From Leucobacter sp. UT-8R-CII-1-4 (GTDB lineage: Bacteria > Actinomycetota > Actinomycetes > Actinomycetales > Microbacteriaceae), in assembly GCF_030010235.1 (NCBI RefSeq), contig NZ_JASCRS010000002.1, positions 124,001 through 188,000 on the forward strand: a stretch of 64,000 nt of DNA, read 5' to 3'. Made by a program: the position numbers and the translations under genes. The notes beneath the pieces were generated by a model, which saw nothing but the letters and a program-made list of their open reading frames with translations, was not told the DNA's origin and ran no database searches. Positions 17,070-26,070 of the stretch are shown in pieces (position 1 is the stretch's first letter; each line of letters opens with the position of its first letter).

Positions 17070-17759
17070 TCAACGAGGGCCAGAAATGTCGCCTTTTGAG
17101 AGGTTCATCCACCACTGGTAAAGAGCACCCTCTTCAAGTTGAATCTCTCGGTAGAGTTCCCTCGCTCGACGGTCTGCGGAGAGAGTCAGGTACTGTTCGT
17201 CGCGCATAATCTCAGCGACCCCAGTTTTCACTGTCAGATAGTAGTCCTGGTCCTCGGCCTGAGTGCGGGAGCGCATGTCTGCCAGATACCCTTCGAGAAC
17301 CATAAGATATGCCCCGCCAGCAAGCCGGGCCTGCGACTTCTGTTTGCTGCGCCCAAGAAACTCTTTCATCTCACTTGTGAGACGGTCAGCAAATCGGATT
17401 GCTTCAGAGCCATCTCCTTGAGACGAAGCGCCGAAGGCAAGCGCGAACTCCTCGCATAACCGCTCCGGCAAGTTTGTGAAGCGACGGAGCTCGCTACTCG
17501 GGCTTCGCCCAATACTCACTCTGAAGGCCTCGCCAAGCTCTGGGAAGGCACCCTGCCGAATGTATGACGGCTGGGCTTCCCCGCACTCACCCGCGGCCCA
17601 GCGCTGAATCACATTCGAGACGGCGGCAGAATCGTCGACGCGCAACATTTCCAAGTCGAGGTTTGTGTTCCAGCCCGACATAAGTTCGAGGGCGACCCGC
17701 CCGTCGTGCAGCATGTGCACTTGAATTCGTTCAGGAATGGTCTTTTGCTCATCGCGCAT
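17070..17759 (-). CDS. Hypothetical soluble protein
   Basis: A 229-residue protein of unrecognised family. It is Glu/Arg-rich and largely helical. No signal peptide, membrane segment or catalytic motif was seen. Segments such as EFLGRSKQKSQARLAGGAYL and SADRRARELYREIQLEEGAL look amphipathic. The ATG at 17759 is preceded by a poor ribosome-binding site. It stands alone between tRNA-Leu (convergent) and the large fusion gene (same strand, 166 bp away). Confidence 0.6.
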   Translation of the reverse strand: MRDEQKTIPERIQVHMLHDGRVALELMSGWNTNLDLEMLRVDDSAAVSNVIQRWAAGECGEAQPSYIRQGAFPELGEAFRVSIGRSPSSELRRFTNLPERLCEEFALAFGASSQGDGSEAIRFADRLTSEMKEFLGRSKQKSQARLAGGAYLMVLEGYLADMRSRTQAEDQDYYLTVKTGVAEIMRDEQYLTLSADRRARELYREIQLEEGALYQWWMNLSKGDISGPR

Positions 17760-17855
17760 ATATCAAGCCTAGTTTCTGGTTCCTAGCTTTCACACAGAAG
17801 CCGGTAAGCCACGCAGCCGGAGCTTAATCGCCCCGCTGAGACGCACCGATCCCGC

Positions 17856-17896
17856 CGAGAACGAGCAATAGCTTCCGCCGATAACTGGCGTTCTCG
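17856..17896 (-). terminator. Possible hairpin downstream of the fusion aminotransferase gene
   Basis: CGAGAACG (17856-17863) and CGTTCTCG (17889-17896) are inverted 8-nt arms with a 25-nt loop, 30 bp after the stop of the gene ending at 17926. No T-run follows on the minus strand, so terminator function is uncertain. Confidence 0.3.
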
Positions 17897-17925
17897 ACGG
17901 TTCGGTTTTTCGCGTGGGATCGCCT

Positions 17926-20913
17926 CTACCAGCCTTCGGTGAGCACTCGGTCGAGCTGAGCAACCACGAAGTCGGCGCTCTCTGCTGTGAGGCAGAGCGG
18001 CGGCTTCACCTTCAACACATTTGAGCGCTCCGAAGTGGTGAGCACCACAACACCGAGTTCCCGTAGGCGCTCGCAGATGGCCGCAGCTTCCTGCTTTGCC
18101 GGTTCCATGGTCTCGCGGTCGCTGACCAGTTCAACGCCGAGGTAGAGGCCTTCGCCGTGAATCGGCCCGATCAGCTGATGCTTTGCGGCGAGCTCAGTGA
18201 AGCCAGCGATCAGACGGTCGCCAACGACGCGAGCGTTCTCCTGCAGCCCTTCCTGCTCCATAGCGTCCAGGACAGCGATTCCCACGCGGCAGGACAGCGG
18301 GTTGCCTCCTGCTGACGAGAAGAATTGTCCCTGAGTTGCGAGTGCATCGGCAATCTTCTTGGTCGTAATCACGCCACCGATTGGGAATCCATTGCCCATT
18401 GGCTTCGCAATCGCAATAATGTCTGGCGTGACGCCCGACTGCTCGAAACCCCAGAAGCTTGAGCCCATCCGGCCAAAGCCCACCTGGACTTCGTCGGCGA
18501 TACACAAGCCACCGGCCTCACGTACGAGCCGGTACGCCTCAGCAAGATATCCCTCTGGCAGCATCACACCACCAGCGTTGCCGAGCACTGACTCGCAAAT
18601 GAATCCACCAACCGCGCGGTCATCAGCGGCAAGCGCACGCAGATCCGCGGCAAGGTCGTCCGCGTATTTCATACCAACGTTGATGTCTTCGGCAGCACCG
18701 CGATACGTGCCCCGGAACCGGTTTGGCACGTCTGCGACGTGCACCCAGTCTGGTCGGTTTTCAAGAGCGAAGGGGTTGTCATACGCGCTCGTCGTCACAG
18801 CGTCACTGGCCATGGTCCACCCGTGATAGGCCTCACGAAGGCCAACGATGGTTTTGCGTCCAGACGCCGCTTGAGCCAGGCGCAGGGCAAGATCCACCGC
18901 TTCTGAACCCGAATTCACCAGCAAGACGGTGTCAAGGCCAGTACCGGCAGGGAGCTTCGCGAGCAAACGCTCGCTGTATTCAGCGAGCTCGCGGTAGAGG
19001 AACCGCGAGTTAGTATTCAGCACACGAATCTGACGGTTCACGGCGTCGGCGACGCCCGGGTGGCCGTGGCCAAGTCCGGTCACATTGTTGACCATGTCAA
19101 CGTATGAGCGCCCGGTTGTGTCGATCAGGTGATGGCGCCACCCGCGTTCGATCTGCATCGGCTCTTCGTAGTAGCGCTCTTGCGCGCTCGCGAAGATTTG
19201 GCCGCGGCGAGCAAGCTCGTCGGCGGCTTCATCATGCTGGCTCAAGGTGTGAAGGCCGAGGATCGCGGCTGGGTCTTGGCTAAATCGCCGCCAGGCCGGG
19301 ACCCGCTCGGGGGCCACCATCTGCGACTCTGAGAACGAACTCTCGGCGTGGAGCACCTCCGCACCAGGCAGATCATTGCGACGCAGGCCAACCACAATCT
19401 GTTGGGGAGCTTCTGCAACAGATAGCGAACCAATCTCGGCACCTGCCGCGAGCACTGCACCGACTTCGGCGGTCACTGCAAACCCGCTGAGTTTCAGCTG
19501 CCAGCCGTTGCCAAGATCGAGTGTGAGCTGGCGGTCCGACACGGCGCTGACGGTAGCGGCGAGCGGCGCGTGCACTGATCCAGCGAGCGAAGATGCCAAG
19601 TGCAGCTCGGTTTCGACCGGCCAAGTAGCGGCTCCGTCGACGCTGTTTACCGCGGTGCCGGTCAGACGGTACACGCCATACGGCAGTACAGCCGCTGCCG
19701 CACCAGAGGTGAATGCGGCACTCACAAGTTGTGCGTTTGCGTCGGCCGCAAGCCAGCGACCTGAATCTAGCGATGCACTTTCTACGCCTGGATCAACAAT
19801 CGCGACCTCGCCCGTGAACCAGGGCAGCAGCGCGCGCAACGGCGCTGCAGTACCGCTCAGCTCGATTTCAAGTGCCGCAACAGGCGACTCGAATCCGAGG
19901 ATCGCAAGCACCTGCTCGGTCATTTCAGCGAGCGGGTAGAGTGTCGCAGCGTCAAAGATTCGCTGCTCGCCGGCGATGCGATCCCGCGCGTACTCATTGT
20001 CGCCATCAATCTGAAGCTGACGCCAGCCACTCGCAATGAGGAGGGCGGCCCGGAGCGATACCAGTGGCCAAAGCGCCCGGGCTTCGGCCTCACTGAGCTC
20101 TGCAGACTCGTTGAAGGCCACGACCGCACGCAGCGTGCTGAGCGGGCGGTCAGCTTCGTGGTGCAGGAGCGAGCTGAGGGTGACCGCAAGTTCGGCAACC
20201 CGCCAGCCGTAACCGAGGTCACCGAGGTCAAGCACGGTCTCAGGGTGCAATCTGGTGTCTTCGCCGCGCACGCCCATCACGTTGTCGTCGGTGAGGTCAC
20301 CGTGAATGGCCTGCACGGGGAGCGTGTCACCGAGCAGCACGATCTCCGCCCATGCCGCTTCGGCGGCATTGAGCACTTGCGCACGCAGCGCTTCGTCGGT
20401 GATTGACGGGGCGAGCCGCACGGTTTCGGCGTAGGCGAGCCGCATATCCCAGATATTTGGCGCATCGAGGCCGGGGTGTTTCATGCTCGCGAGGGCAGTT
20501 ACTGAGGCAGCTGCGAGGGCGCCAAATTCTCGCATTACCACTGGCGCAAGGTATCCGCTTTCCAGCATCGATTCTCCCGGCGCAAACTCGCTGCGCCGCA
20601 CGGCGAAACCGTTCCAACGCTGGGTGAGCTCGCCGTCGAGTCCTGGTAGCACCGAGGCAACGGCGACTCCGGCCGCTCGATAGGCGTCGAGGGCGAGGTG
20701 CTGTGCTTCGCGTCCCGCGTCGCCGAATACGGGATTGTCTACCCGCAGCACACTTTTCGCGCCGCTCGCCTCGGTGAGCAGAAAGTTGCGGTCCTGGTTG
20801 CTCCCGAGTTCAGTGGCGACCACTTCGATTCCATAGTGTTCAAAGGCGATCCTTGCGGCCTCGGCTTCGCTCACTTCTGGTCGCACCAAGCCACCCTGTA
20901 CTTCGACGCTCAT
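17926..20913 (-). CDS. APH-type phosphotransferase / barrel-sandwich / class III aminotransferase fusion
   Basis: A 995-residue three-part protein. Residues about 30-330 are an aminoglycoside-phosphotransferase (choline-kinase-like) domain with HGDLTDDNVMG as the catalytic loop and VLDLGDLGYG as the Asp-containing metal loop. About 370-540 is a beta-rich region resembling the M23 peptidase/barrel-sandwich part of related fusions, without a clear zinc ligand set. About 560-995 is a class III PLP aminotransferase: NSGSEAVDLALRLA, ICDEVQ-like IADEVQVGFGR, and the Schiff-base Lys in AIAKPMGNGFPIGG. Fusions of this layout are known in proteobacteria and actinobacteria, where amino-alcohol phosphate metabolism has been suggested; the substrate here is unknown. 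The start at 20913 has AAAGGGA upstream; a longer frame to 21036 is not conserved. Confidence 0.82.
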   Translation of the reverse strand: MSVEVQGGLVRPEVSEAEAARIAFEHYGIEVVATELGSNQDRNFLLTEASGAKSVLRVDNPVFGDAGREAQHLALDAYRAAGVAVASVLPGLDGELTQRWNGFAVRRSEFAPGESMLESGYLAPVVMREFGALAAASVTALASMKHPGLDAPNIWDMRLAYAETVRLAPSITDEALRAQVLNAAEAAWAEIVLLGDTLPVQAIHGDLTDDNVMGVRGEDTRLHPETVLDLGDLGYGWRVAELAVTLSSLLHHEADRPLSTLRAVVAFNESAELSEAEARALWPLVSLRAALLIASGWRQLQIDGDNEYARDRIAGEQRIFDAATLYPLAEMTEQVLAILGFESPVAALEIELSGTAAPLRALLPWFTGEVAIVDPGVESASLDSGRWLAADANAQLVSAAFTSGAAAAVLPYGVYRLTGTAVNSVDGAATWPVETELHLASSLAGSVHAPLAATVSAVSDRQLTLDLGNGWQLKLSGFAVTAEVGAVLAAGAEIGSLSVAEAPQQIVVGLRRNDLPGAEVLHAESSFSESQMVAPERVPAWRRFSQDPAAILGLHTLSQHDEAADELARRGQIFASAQERYYEEPMQIERGWRHHLIDTTGRSYVDMVNNVTGLGHGHPGVADAVNRQIRVLNTNSRFLYRELAEYSERLLAKLPAGTGLDTVLLVNSGSEAVDLALRLAQAASGRKTIVGLREAYHGWTMASDAVTTSAYDNPFALENRPDWVHVADVPNRFRGTYRGAAEDINVGMKYADDLAADLRALAADDRAVGGFICESVLGNAGGVMLPEGYLAEAYRLVREAGGLCIADEVQVGFGRMGSSFWGFEQSGVTPDIIAIAKPMGNGFPIGGVITTKKIADALATQGQFFSSAGGNPLSCRVGIAVLDAMEQEGLQENARVVGDRLIAGFTELAAKHQLIGPIHGEGLYLGVELVSDRETMEPAKQEAAAICERLRELGVVVLTTSERSNVLKVKPPLCLTAESADFVVAQLDRVLTEGW

Positions 20914-21219
20914 GCGTTTCCCTTTCGACTGCGCATATCGACACCCTGGAGACGATATGCAGGCGTTCTCAGTACATTCTCTCTGAAAATGCCCCGTTTT
21001 TCGAATAATGGTGAACAATCTCTGAGCAAGCTTCAAGTTAGATCACCGAAAAACTAGTAAAGAGCAACAAATTGTGTCACAAAATCGTTCACCAAAATGC
21101 GTTGGATCGCCCCGCCCCCAGGCCCGCAATTCAGCAGATGCAAACAACTGTGCCCCGGCCAGAAGGTTTCCCTCCTTTTAGGCCGGGGCACAGTTTGTGC
21201 ACGTCAGCGATCGCCGCAA
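20914..21219. other. Intergenic region upstream of the fusion aminotransferase
   Basis: A 306-bp spacer between rdgB (its 3' end) and the fusion gene (its 5' end). It contains the rdgB-side terminator (21146-21195), a short palindrome TTGTG-T-CACAA (21072-21082) that could be an operator, and a GCGTTGGATCGCC near-copy of the window-wide 11-mer (from about 21100). No small gene is evident. Confidence 0.5.
21146..21195 (-). terminator. Strong hairpin downstream of rdgB
   Basis: AACTGTGCCCCGGCC (21146-21160) and GGCCGGGGCACAGTT (21181-21195) form a perfect 15-bp stem with a 20-nt loop. It lies 25 bp after the rdgB stop on the minus strand, where GTTTGC follows the stem. It probably ends the lepB/rnhB-murI-rph-rdgB transcript. 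Confidence 0.75.
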
Positions 21220-21831
21220 CTATTCGCTTAGTCGGGCAAGCATTTCGTTTGCGAGCGCGGTGAACGCCCGTCGACGGTGAGACATGGCATCTTTTTCGGC
21301 CACCGTAAGCTCTGCCGCAGACTTGGCAAGGCCGTCAGGTTGAAAGATGGGATCGTATCCAAAGCCACCCTCGCCAGCAGGCGCACGCAAAACCGAACCT
21401 GGCCATGCCTCAAGCACGGCAACCTCCTCACCATCGGCATCGCCGATCGCCGGCAACGCAAGCGCGGCCGAACACATGAACGAAGCCGCGCGATGCTCAT
21501 CAGCAAGGTCTGAAAGCTGCCACAGCAGCAGATCAACATTTGCGGTGTCGCTTCGCGCTGGACCTCCCCAGCGTGCAGAGAAGATACCGGGGCTGCCACC
21601 CAGCACATCAATGGCGATTCCCGAATCATCAGCGATGGCCGGAAGACCCGTGTGCGCTGCCGCTGCGCGCGCCTTAATCAGTGCGTTCTCTTGAAAAGTG
21701 ACACCGTTTTCCACTGGCTCAGGCCCGTCGTACCCAATGAGTTCGATACCGGGCACAAGCGGTTCCAGGATCCGTCGCAGCTCTTCAAGCTTGTGTGCAT
21801 TGTGCGAAGCGAGTACTACTTGCTTGGTCAT
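21220..21831 (-). CDS. rdgB: dITP/XTP pyrophosphatase, RdgB/HAM1 family
   Basis: A 203-residue non-canonical purine NTP pyrophosphatase that removes dITP, ITP and XTP from the nucleotide pool. Family motifs: ASHNAHKLEELRRIL at the N terminus (substrate binding), ADDSGIAIDVLGG with the catalytic Asp, PGIFSARWGG, GFGYDPIFQPDG, and SHRRRAFTAL near the C terminus. The ATG at 21831 lies 11 bp downstream of the rph stop, consistent with a murI-rph-rdgB operon, an order common in actinobacteria. Confidence 0.95.
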   Translation of the reverse strand: MTKQVVLASHNAHKLEELRRILEPLVPGIELIGYDGPEPVENGVTFQENALIKARAAAAHTGLPAIADDSGIAIDVLGGSPGIFSARWGGPARSDTANVDLLLWQLSDLADEHRAASFMCSAALALPAIGDADGEEVAVLEAWPGSVLRAPAGEGGFGYDPIFQPDGLAKSAAELTVAEKDAMSHRRRAFTALANEMLARLSE

Positions 21832-21842
21832 AACGCCCCTCC

Positions 21843-22592
21843 CTACGCTTCGAGCGCGGCGAGCTGCAATTCGCGCAGTTCAGCGGTTGAACCGAGCGCT
21901 AGGTCGAGCAGGCTGTCGAGTTCTGCGCGGGAGAAGGGTGCGCCCTCAGCGGTGCCCTGCACCTCGACAAACCCGCCTTTCCCGGTCACAACAACATTCA
22001 TGTCGGTCTCGGCCTTCGAATCCTCAACGTAGGCGAGGTCTGACATTGGCACACCGTTCACGATGCCAACCGAAACCGCTGCGACGCTATCGGTGAGCGG
22101 CACTGACTTTTTGCCAATGTGCCCCTCGCCACGGGCCCACTCGATTGCTTCGGCGAGAGCGACATAGGCACCGGTGATTGAAGCGGTTCGGGTGCCACCG
22201 TCGGCCTGCAACACATCGCAGTCAATCACGATGGTGTTTTCACCGAGCGCCTTCATATCGACGATTGCGCGCAAGCTGCGGCCAATCAGTCGTGAAATTT
22301 CGTGGGTACGTCCACCGATTTTGCCCTTCACTGCTTCGCGAGCCATACGCTCATTGGTTGAGCGCGGCAGCATCGAGTACTCTGCAGTCACCCAACCGGT
22401 GCCCTGACCACGCAACCAAGGCGGCACACCGGGGGTGAACGAAGCAGTGCAGAGCACCTTCGTCTTGCCGAAGCTGATTAGCGCGCTGCCCTCTGCCTGC
22501 GCGCTCCAACCGCGCTCGATGGTCACCTCACGCATTTCGTGCGTGGCTCGCCCATCGACGCGCACAATTGCGTTCTGAGTGCTGTCGCTCAT
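21843..22592 (-). CDS. rph: Ribonuclease PH
   Basis: A 249-residue phosphorolytic 3'-5' exoribonuclease that trims tRNA 3' ends. Conserved stretches: [16 protein letters not shown] at the N terminus, [39 protein letters not shown] (phosphate-binding region) and [20 protein letters not shown]. The ATG at 22592 is preceded by AGGAGCGAC. It follows murI by 14 bp and precedes rdgB. Confidence 0.96.
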   Translation of the reverse strand: MSDSTQNAIVRVDGRATHEMREVTIERGWSAQAEGSALISFGKTKVLCTASFTPGVPPWLRGQGTGWVTAEYSMLPRSTNERMAREAVKGKIGGRTHEISRLIGRSLRAIVDMKALGENTIVIDCDVLQADGGTRTASITGAYVALAEAIEWARGEGHIGKKSVPLTDSVAAVSVGIVNGVPMSDLAYVEDSKAETDMNVVVTGKGGFVEVQGTAEGAPFSRAELDSLLDLALGSTAELRELQLAALEA

Positions 22593-22606
22593 GTCGCTCC
22601 TTGATG

Positions 22607-23455
22607 TTATTTGTCTGAAAGATTTGGAAGATTGATCGCGCCGGTTGGCAAGTGATCTACGGCATCGATGCCCATGCCGATCATTTTGCGAGCCAGCTCA
22701 ACAAACGCGGCAGTGTCATTGCCGGTCGCCTCGTAGCGAATGCTTGGCTCCCCCGCCTCAGGGTCACGCAGCAGACCTCGATCGGTCAAGACCCGGTATA
22801 CCTCAGCGGCGGTCTCGACATCACTCGAAACGAGTGCAACATTGCGCCCGACGATCTGGCTGATCGCGCCTCGCAAAAATGGGTAGTGTGTGCAGCCGAG
22901 CACAAGCGTGTCAATGTCTTGTTCGACAAGAGGCGCTAGATATTCTTCGGCTACGCGAAGCACCTCTGGTCCGCTGGTTTGCCCGGCCTCTACCAGCTCA
23001 ACAAAACGCGGGCAGGCCTGAGCGCTCAAGGTAATGTCTGGACGCATGCTGAAGAGGTCGTCGTAGACACGGGACTGTATGGTGCCCTGCGTGCCGATCA
23101 AACCAACTCGATTGTTGCGGGTGATCGAAATTGCGCTTCGCACGGTGGGCCCGATGACCTCAATCACCGGCACATCGTATCGCTCGTGCGCATCGCGCAG
23201 CATGGCAGCGCTCGCGGTGTTGCAGGCGATTACGAGCATCTTCACGCCCTGCTCGACCATTCCGTCAAGAATCTCGAGCGCGAATTGCCGCACTTCGGCG
23301 ATAGGTCGCGGGCCATACGGGGTGCGAGCGGTATCGCCAACGTAAATCATTGACTCGTTCGGCAGCAGGTCGCGGATCGCACGAGCCACGGTCAGCCCGC
23401 CAACACCCGAATCGAACACGCCGATTGGTTGATCGTTTTCGCTCTGCAAAGTCAC
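22607..23455 (-). CDS. murI: Glutamate racemase
   Basis: A 282-residue cofactor-independent racemase that makes D-glutamate for peptidoglycan. Motifs: [16 protein letters not shown] near the N terminus, [11 protein letters not shown], the first catalytic Cys in [18 protein letters not shown], and the second catalytic Cys in [11 protein letters not shown]. The start at 23455 gives the usual length; the adjacent rph and rdgB form a common actinobacterial set. Confidence 0.96.
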   Translation of the reverse strand: MTLQSENDQPIGVFDSGVGGLTVARAIRDLLPNESMIYVGDTARTPYGPRPIAEVRQFALEILDGMVEQGVKMLVIACNTASAAMLRDAHERYDVPVIEVIGPTVRSAISITRNNRVGLIGTQGTIQSRVYDDLFSMRPDITLSAQACPRFVELVEAGQTSGPEVLRVAEEYLAPLVEQDIDTLVLGCTHYPFLRGAISQIVGRNVALVSSDVETAAEVYRVLTDRGLLRDPEAGEPSIRYEATGNDTAAFVELARKMIGMGIDAVDHLPTGAINLPNLSDK

Positions 23456-23502
23456 CCGTTTAGCCTACCGCGCCGGCCCGGGAGTCGCCGCGAGCTTGCC
23501 CG

Positions 23503-24138
23503 CTACTTGATCCAGCTTTTGCGATGCAGTTCGCTCAGTCCGTGCGAAGCGATGCCTTCATAGTGTGCCTTCGCCCCGTAGCCCTTGTTTGACGCCCAGG
23601 CGTAATGCGGTTCGAGGTCGTGCGCCGCGCGCATCACTGCGTCTCGGTCGACTTTGGCCCCGACAGAGGCAGCCGCGACGCTTGCGCAGGCCCGGTCACC
23701 GCCAATCATGGTCTGAACGTTGAGCGGAGAGCGTAGTGCCGGCGAAAGCCAGTCATGTTTTCCATCAACGAGGATCATGGCCTTCGTGACAGGCAGACCC
23801 ATCTCATGTAACAGAAGCAGCCCTCTGCGACCGGCTTCGCCGAGCGCCCAGGTGATCCCGCGCTCATCAATTTCGGCGGCAGAAACATAACCGATCGCCC
23901 CGTGGCCCCACTCGGATACGAGCGGAGCAAGTGTTTCGCGCTTCTTCTCACTGAGCAGTTTCGAGTCACGTAGGCCCACCGGAAAAGCTTCAACCGAGGG
24001 GTCTACGGCGTGCACACCGACTGCCACTGGGCCGGCGATTGCGCCACGCCCAACCTCGTCGATACCGATCACTAACTCAGCACCCGCTGCGAAACAAGAG
24101 TGTTCGAATTCGAGAGTCGGGTCTTTCGACTCACTCAC
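23503..24138 (-). CDS. rnhB: Ribonuclease HII
   Basis: A 211-residue endoribonuclease that cuts RNA in RNA-DNA hybrids. Active-site elements: GIDEVGRGAIAGPVAVG (DEVGRG motif with catalytic Asp and Glu), RDSKLLSEKKRE, and ILVDGKHDWLSP with another acidic residue. The C terminus SHGLSELHRKSWIK is typical. The start is ambiguous. GTG at 24138 overlaps the lepB stop and is preferred; an in-frame ATG at 24189 would overlap lepB by 59 bp and add a Lys/Arg-rich leader. Translation is probably coupled to lepB. Confidence 0.93.
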   Translation of the reverse strand: MSESKDPTLEFEHSCFAAGAELVIGIDEVGRGAIAGPVAVGVHAVDPSVEAFPVGLRDSKLLSEKKRETLAPLVSEWGHGAIGYVSAAEIDERGITWALGEAGRRGLLLLHEMGLPVTKAMILVDGKHDWLSPALRSPLNVQTMIGGDRACASVAAASVGAKVDRDAVMRAAHDLEPHYAWASNKGYGAKAHYEGIASHGLSELHRKSWIK

Positions 24139-24886
24139 CTTCGGTCGCAGCTTCTGTTGCAGGTGCTTCGTCTCGCGCTTCCTGAACACCCGTGAAGGTG
24201 TTGGGGTAGTTATCGAGCCAGGTGAAACGCGAGAACGGCCAGTTCAGCACAAATGCACGACCAACAATCTCTTTCTCGGAGACAAAGCCGCGGCCTGGTT
24301 CATCTTGGTGATAGCGCGAGTCCATGCTTGAGTAGCGGTTGTCGCCCATCACCCAAACCGAGCCTTCCGGCGCTGTGACGTCGAAGTCAATGTCTGAGAC
24401 CCGCGTCTTGCCCTGCGGAACAACCGCGTAGGGCTCGTTGAGTGGCACACCGTTTACAGTCACACGCCCGTTTGCATCGCAGCAGGCCACACGGTCGCCA
24501 CCAACACCAATTACTCGCTTCACGACGTAGTCGGTGCTGGTATCGGCAGCGAGGCCGAGCACCTGCAGGGTGTGCTCCAATGGTGTGGGCGTCGGGGTGC
24601 GCGCGCTCTGCGGCAAGCTCAGCCAGCCGCCGGGATCTTTGAACACCACGATGTCACCGCGCTGCACATCGATCACATCAGGCACCAACTGGTTTACCAG
24701 AATGCGGTCGTTCACCTCCAGTGTGCGCTCCATTGACCCTGAGGGAATGTAGAAGCTGCGCACCAAGAAAGTCTTCAAGAAGAACGAGACGGTGAACGCG
24801 ACGACCAAGATGATCAGAAGGTCTCGTAAGAACCTGAGCAGACTGCTGCCGGCGCCTCTTGGACGGGCTGCTGCATTGTGGCTCAT
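24131..24886 (-). CDS. lepB: Signal peptidase I
   Basis: A 251-residue type I signal peptidase that cleaves Sec/Tat preproteins. One N-terminal membrane anchor (about residues 17-40) is followed by the catalytic Ser motif FYIPSGSMERTLEVNDRILV (Ser near residue 55), the catalytic Lys in VVKRVIGVGGDRV, and the family box VWVMGDNRYSSMDSR. The C-terminal tail is Glu/Ala-rich. The gene is upstream of and overlaps rnhB. The order rplS-lepB-rnhB is common in actinobacteria; here a zinc-ribbon gene on the other strand separates lepB from rplS. Confidence 0.95.
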   Translation of the reverse strand: MSHNAAARPRGAGSSLLRFLRDLLIILVVAFTVSFFLKTFLVRSFYIPSGSMERTLEVNDRILVNQLVPDVIDVQRGDIVVFKDPGGWLSLPQSARTPTPTPLEHTLQVLGLAADTSTDYVVKRVIGVGGDRVACCDANGRVTVNGVPLNEPYAVVPQGKTRVSDIDFDVTAPEGSVWVMGDNRYSSMDSRYHQDEPGRGFVSEKEIVGRAFVLNWPFSRFTWLDNYPNTFTGVQEARDEAPATEAATEGE

Positions 24887-25100
24887 CTGACTCCGTTACT
24901 CGGTTGAATTGGGTGAATGCGCGGTCATTCAATTATGGACCCACAGAACACTTCAGACTCTCACTTTGAGCCGGAGAGAAGCTGTGAGCACGGGGAAATC
25001 CGAAGAAGTGATCTGGCTTGCAGAAAAGCAACCCGCGAAACCGCGAGTTTTCACAGCTGCATCCCCTGATTCTCACAGCCGTACGCGATGTTGGCCAACC

Positions 25101-25106
25101 TAGGCT
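25101..25106 (+). promoter_or_regulatory. Possible -10 element of a leaderless promoter
   Basis: TAGGCT lies six bases before the ATG at 25113, and no Shine-Dalgarno is present in between. This fits a leaderless mRNA starting at the A of the start codon, as is frequent in actinobacteria. No convincing -35 is seen. Confidence 0.45.
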
Positions 25107-25112
25107 GACTAT

Positions 25113-25463
25113 ATGAAATGCCCTACAGATGGTGCCACCCTGTTAATGAGCGAGCGACAAGGCGTCGAGATCGACTATTGCCCCGAGTGTCGAGGCATTT
25201 GGCTTGATCGCGGCGAACTTGACAAAATTCTTGAGCAAGTTGCCGAGGCGACCAACGAGACTGCTGCCGCACCATCTAATCGAGACGATCGTCGCGATGA
25301 TCGCTACGACGGCCGAGGCGACAAACACTACAACGATCGCTACGACAACGGCCACAGCAGCAAAGATCGTCGCTACGATGACCGCGACTACCGCAGTGAT
25401 GGTCGGCGCCGCAAGAAGCGCGAGAACCCATTTGAGCTGCTCGGGGACATCTTCGGCGGGTAA
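25113..25463 (+). CDS. TFIIB-type zinc-ribbon (zf-TFIIB) protein
   Basis: A 116-residue protein with an N-terminal zinc ribbon: Cys pairs in MKCPTDG and YCPECRGIWLDRGELD. In this family the ribbon is normally Cys-x2-Cys...Cys-x2-Cys; the first pair here reads C-P-T-D, so one ligand position is Asp, and the second is C-P-E-C. A low-complexity tail rich in Asp, Arg and Tyr (about residues 55-100) and a C-terminal ENPFELLGDIFGG follow. Function unknown; a nucleic-acid or metal-binding role is a guess from the family. It is divergent from lepB, and its terminator is shared with rplS. Confidence 0.8.
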   Translation: MKCPTDGATLLMSERQGVEIDYCPECRGIWLDRGELDKILEQVAEATNETAAAPSNRDDRRDDRYDGRGDKHYNDRYDNGHSSKDRRYDDRDYRSDGRRRKKRENPFELLGDIFGG

Positions 25464-25504
25464 TTTCTGTCGCGTGCCCCGGCACAGCGCAAACTCAACC
25501 AAAC

Positions 25505-25540
25505 AAAAAGACCGCCTGGAAACACCCAGGCGGTCTTTTA
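25505..25540. terminator. Bidirectional terminator between the zinc-ribbon gene and rplS
   Basis: AAAAGACCGCCTGG and CCAGGCGGTCTTTT are perfect inverted arms with a short loop (AAACAC). They have an A-run before and a T-run after, as expected for a terminator of both convergent genes. Confidence 0.9.
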
Positions 25541-25553
25541 CGAAGTACGAGAC

Positions 25554-25901
25554 TTAGAAGTCGCGCTTCTCCTTGACCTTAGCCTTCTTACCGGTCAGAC
25601 CGCGCAGGTAGTACAGCTTCGCACGGCGAACGTCACCGCGGCTGACAACCTCGATCTTGTCGATGGCTGGCGAGTGCACTGGGAACTTACGCTCCACACC
25701 CACCTGGAAGCTGATCTTACGAACAGTGAAGGTCTCACGGACGCCGTCACCGTGGCGCGAAATAACGATGCCCTGGAACACCTGAACACGTGAGCGGTTG
25801 CCCTCGATAATGTTCACGTGCACCTTAACGGTGTCGCCTGCGCGGAACTCGGGAATGTCGCTCTTGAGCGACGCTGCGTCGACGTGGTCGAGCTTCTGCA
25901 T
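25554..25901 (-). CDS. rplS: 50S ribosomal protein L19
   Basis: A 115-residue ribosomal protein at the 30S-50S interface. Characteristic stretches: [64 protein letters not shown] and [19 protein letters not shown]. The start is the ATG at 25901 (MQKLDHVD), with the purine-rich AGAGAGA upstream; the longer frame to 25940 adds a non-homologous leader. It is separated from trmD by 169 bp, in which a small hairpin GCGGCA-G-TGCCGC (25990-26002) could be a leader or terminator element. Confidence 0.96.
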   Translation of the reverse strand: MQKLDHVDAASLKSDIPEFRAGDTVKVHVNIIEGNRSRVQVFQGIVISRHGDGVRETFTVRKISFQVGVERKFPVHSPAIDKIEVVSRGDVRRAKLYYLRGLTGKKAKVKEKRDF

Positions 25902-26070
25902 GATTGTCTCTCTCTGCGCCCGCCGCAAGTCGGTTCGCAAATGTCACTGTATGAAAAGAATTTGGCGCTCACGGTATGTGCGGACCCTCGCGGCAGTGCC
26001 GCACCGTGGCACAAAGATCTATTATGCCATAGTTTCTGCGCTAGGCCCGAATAGCTTGCGCATTCACTCG

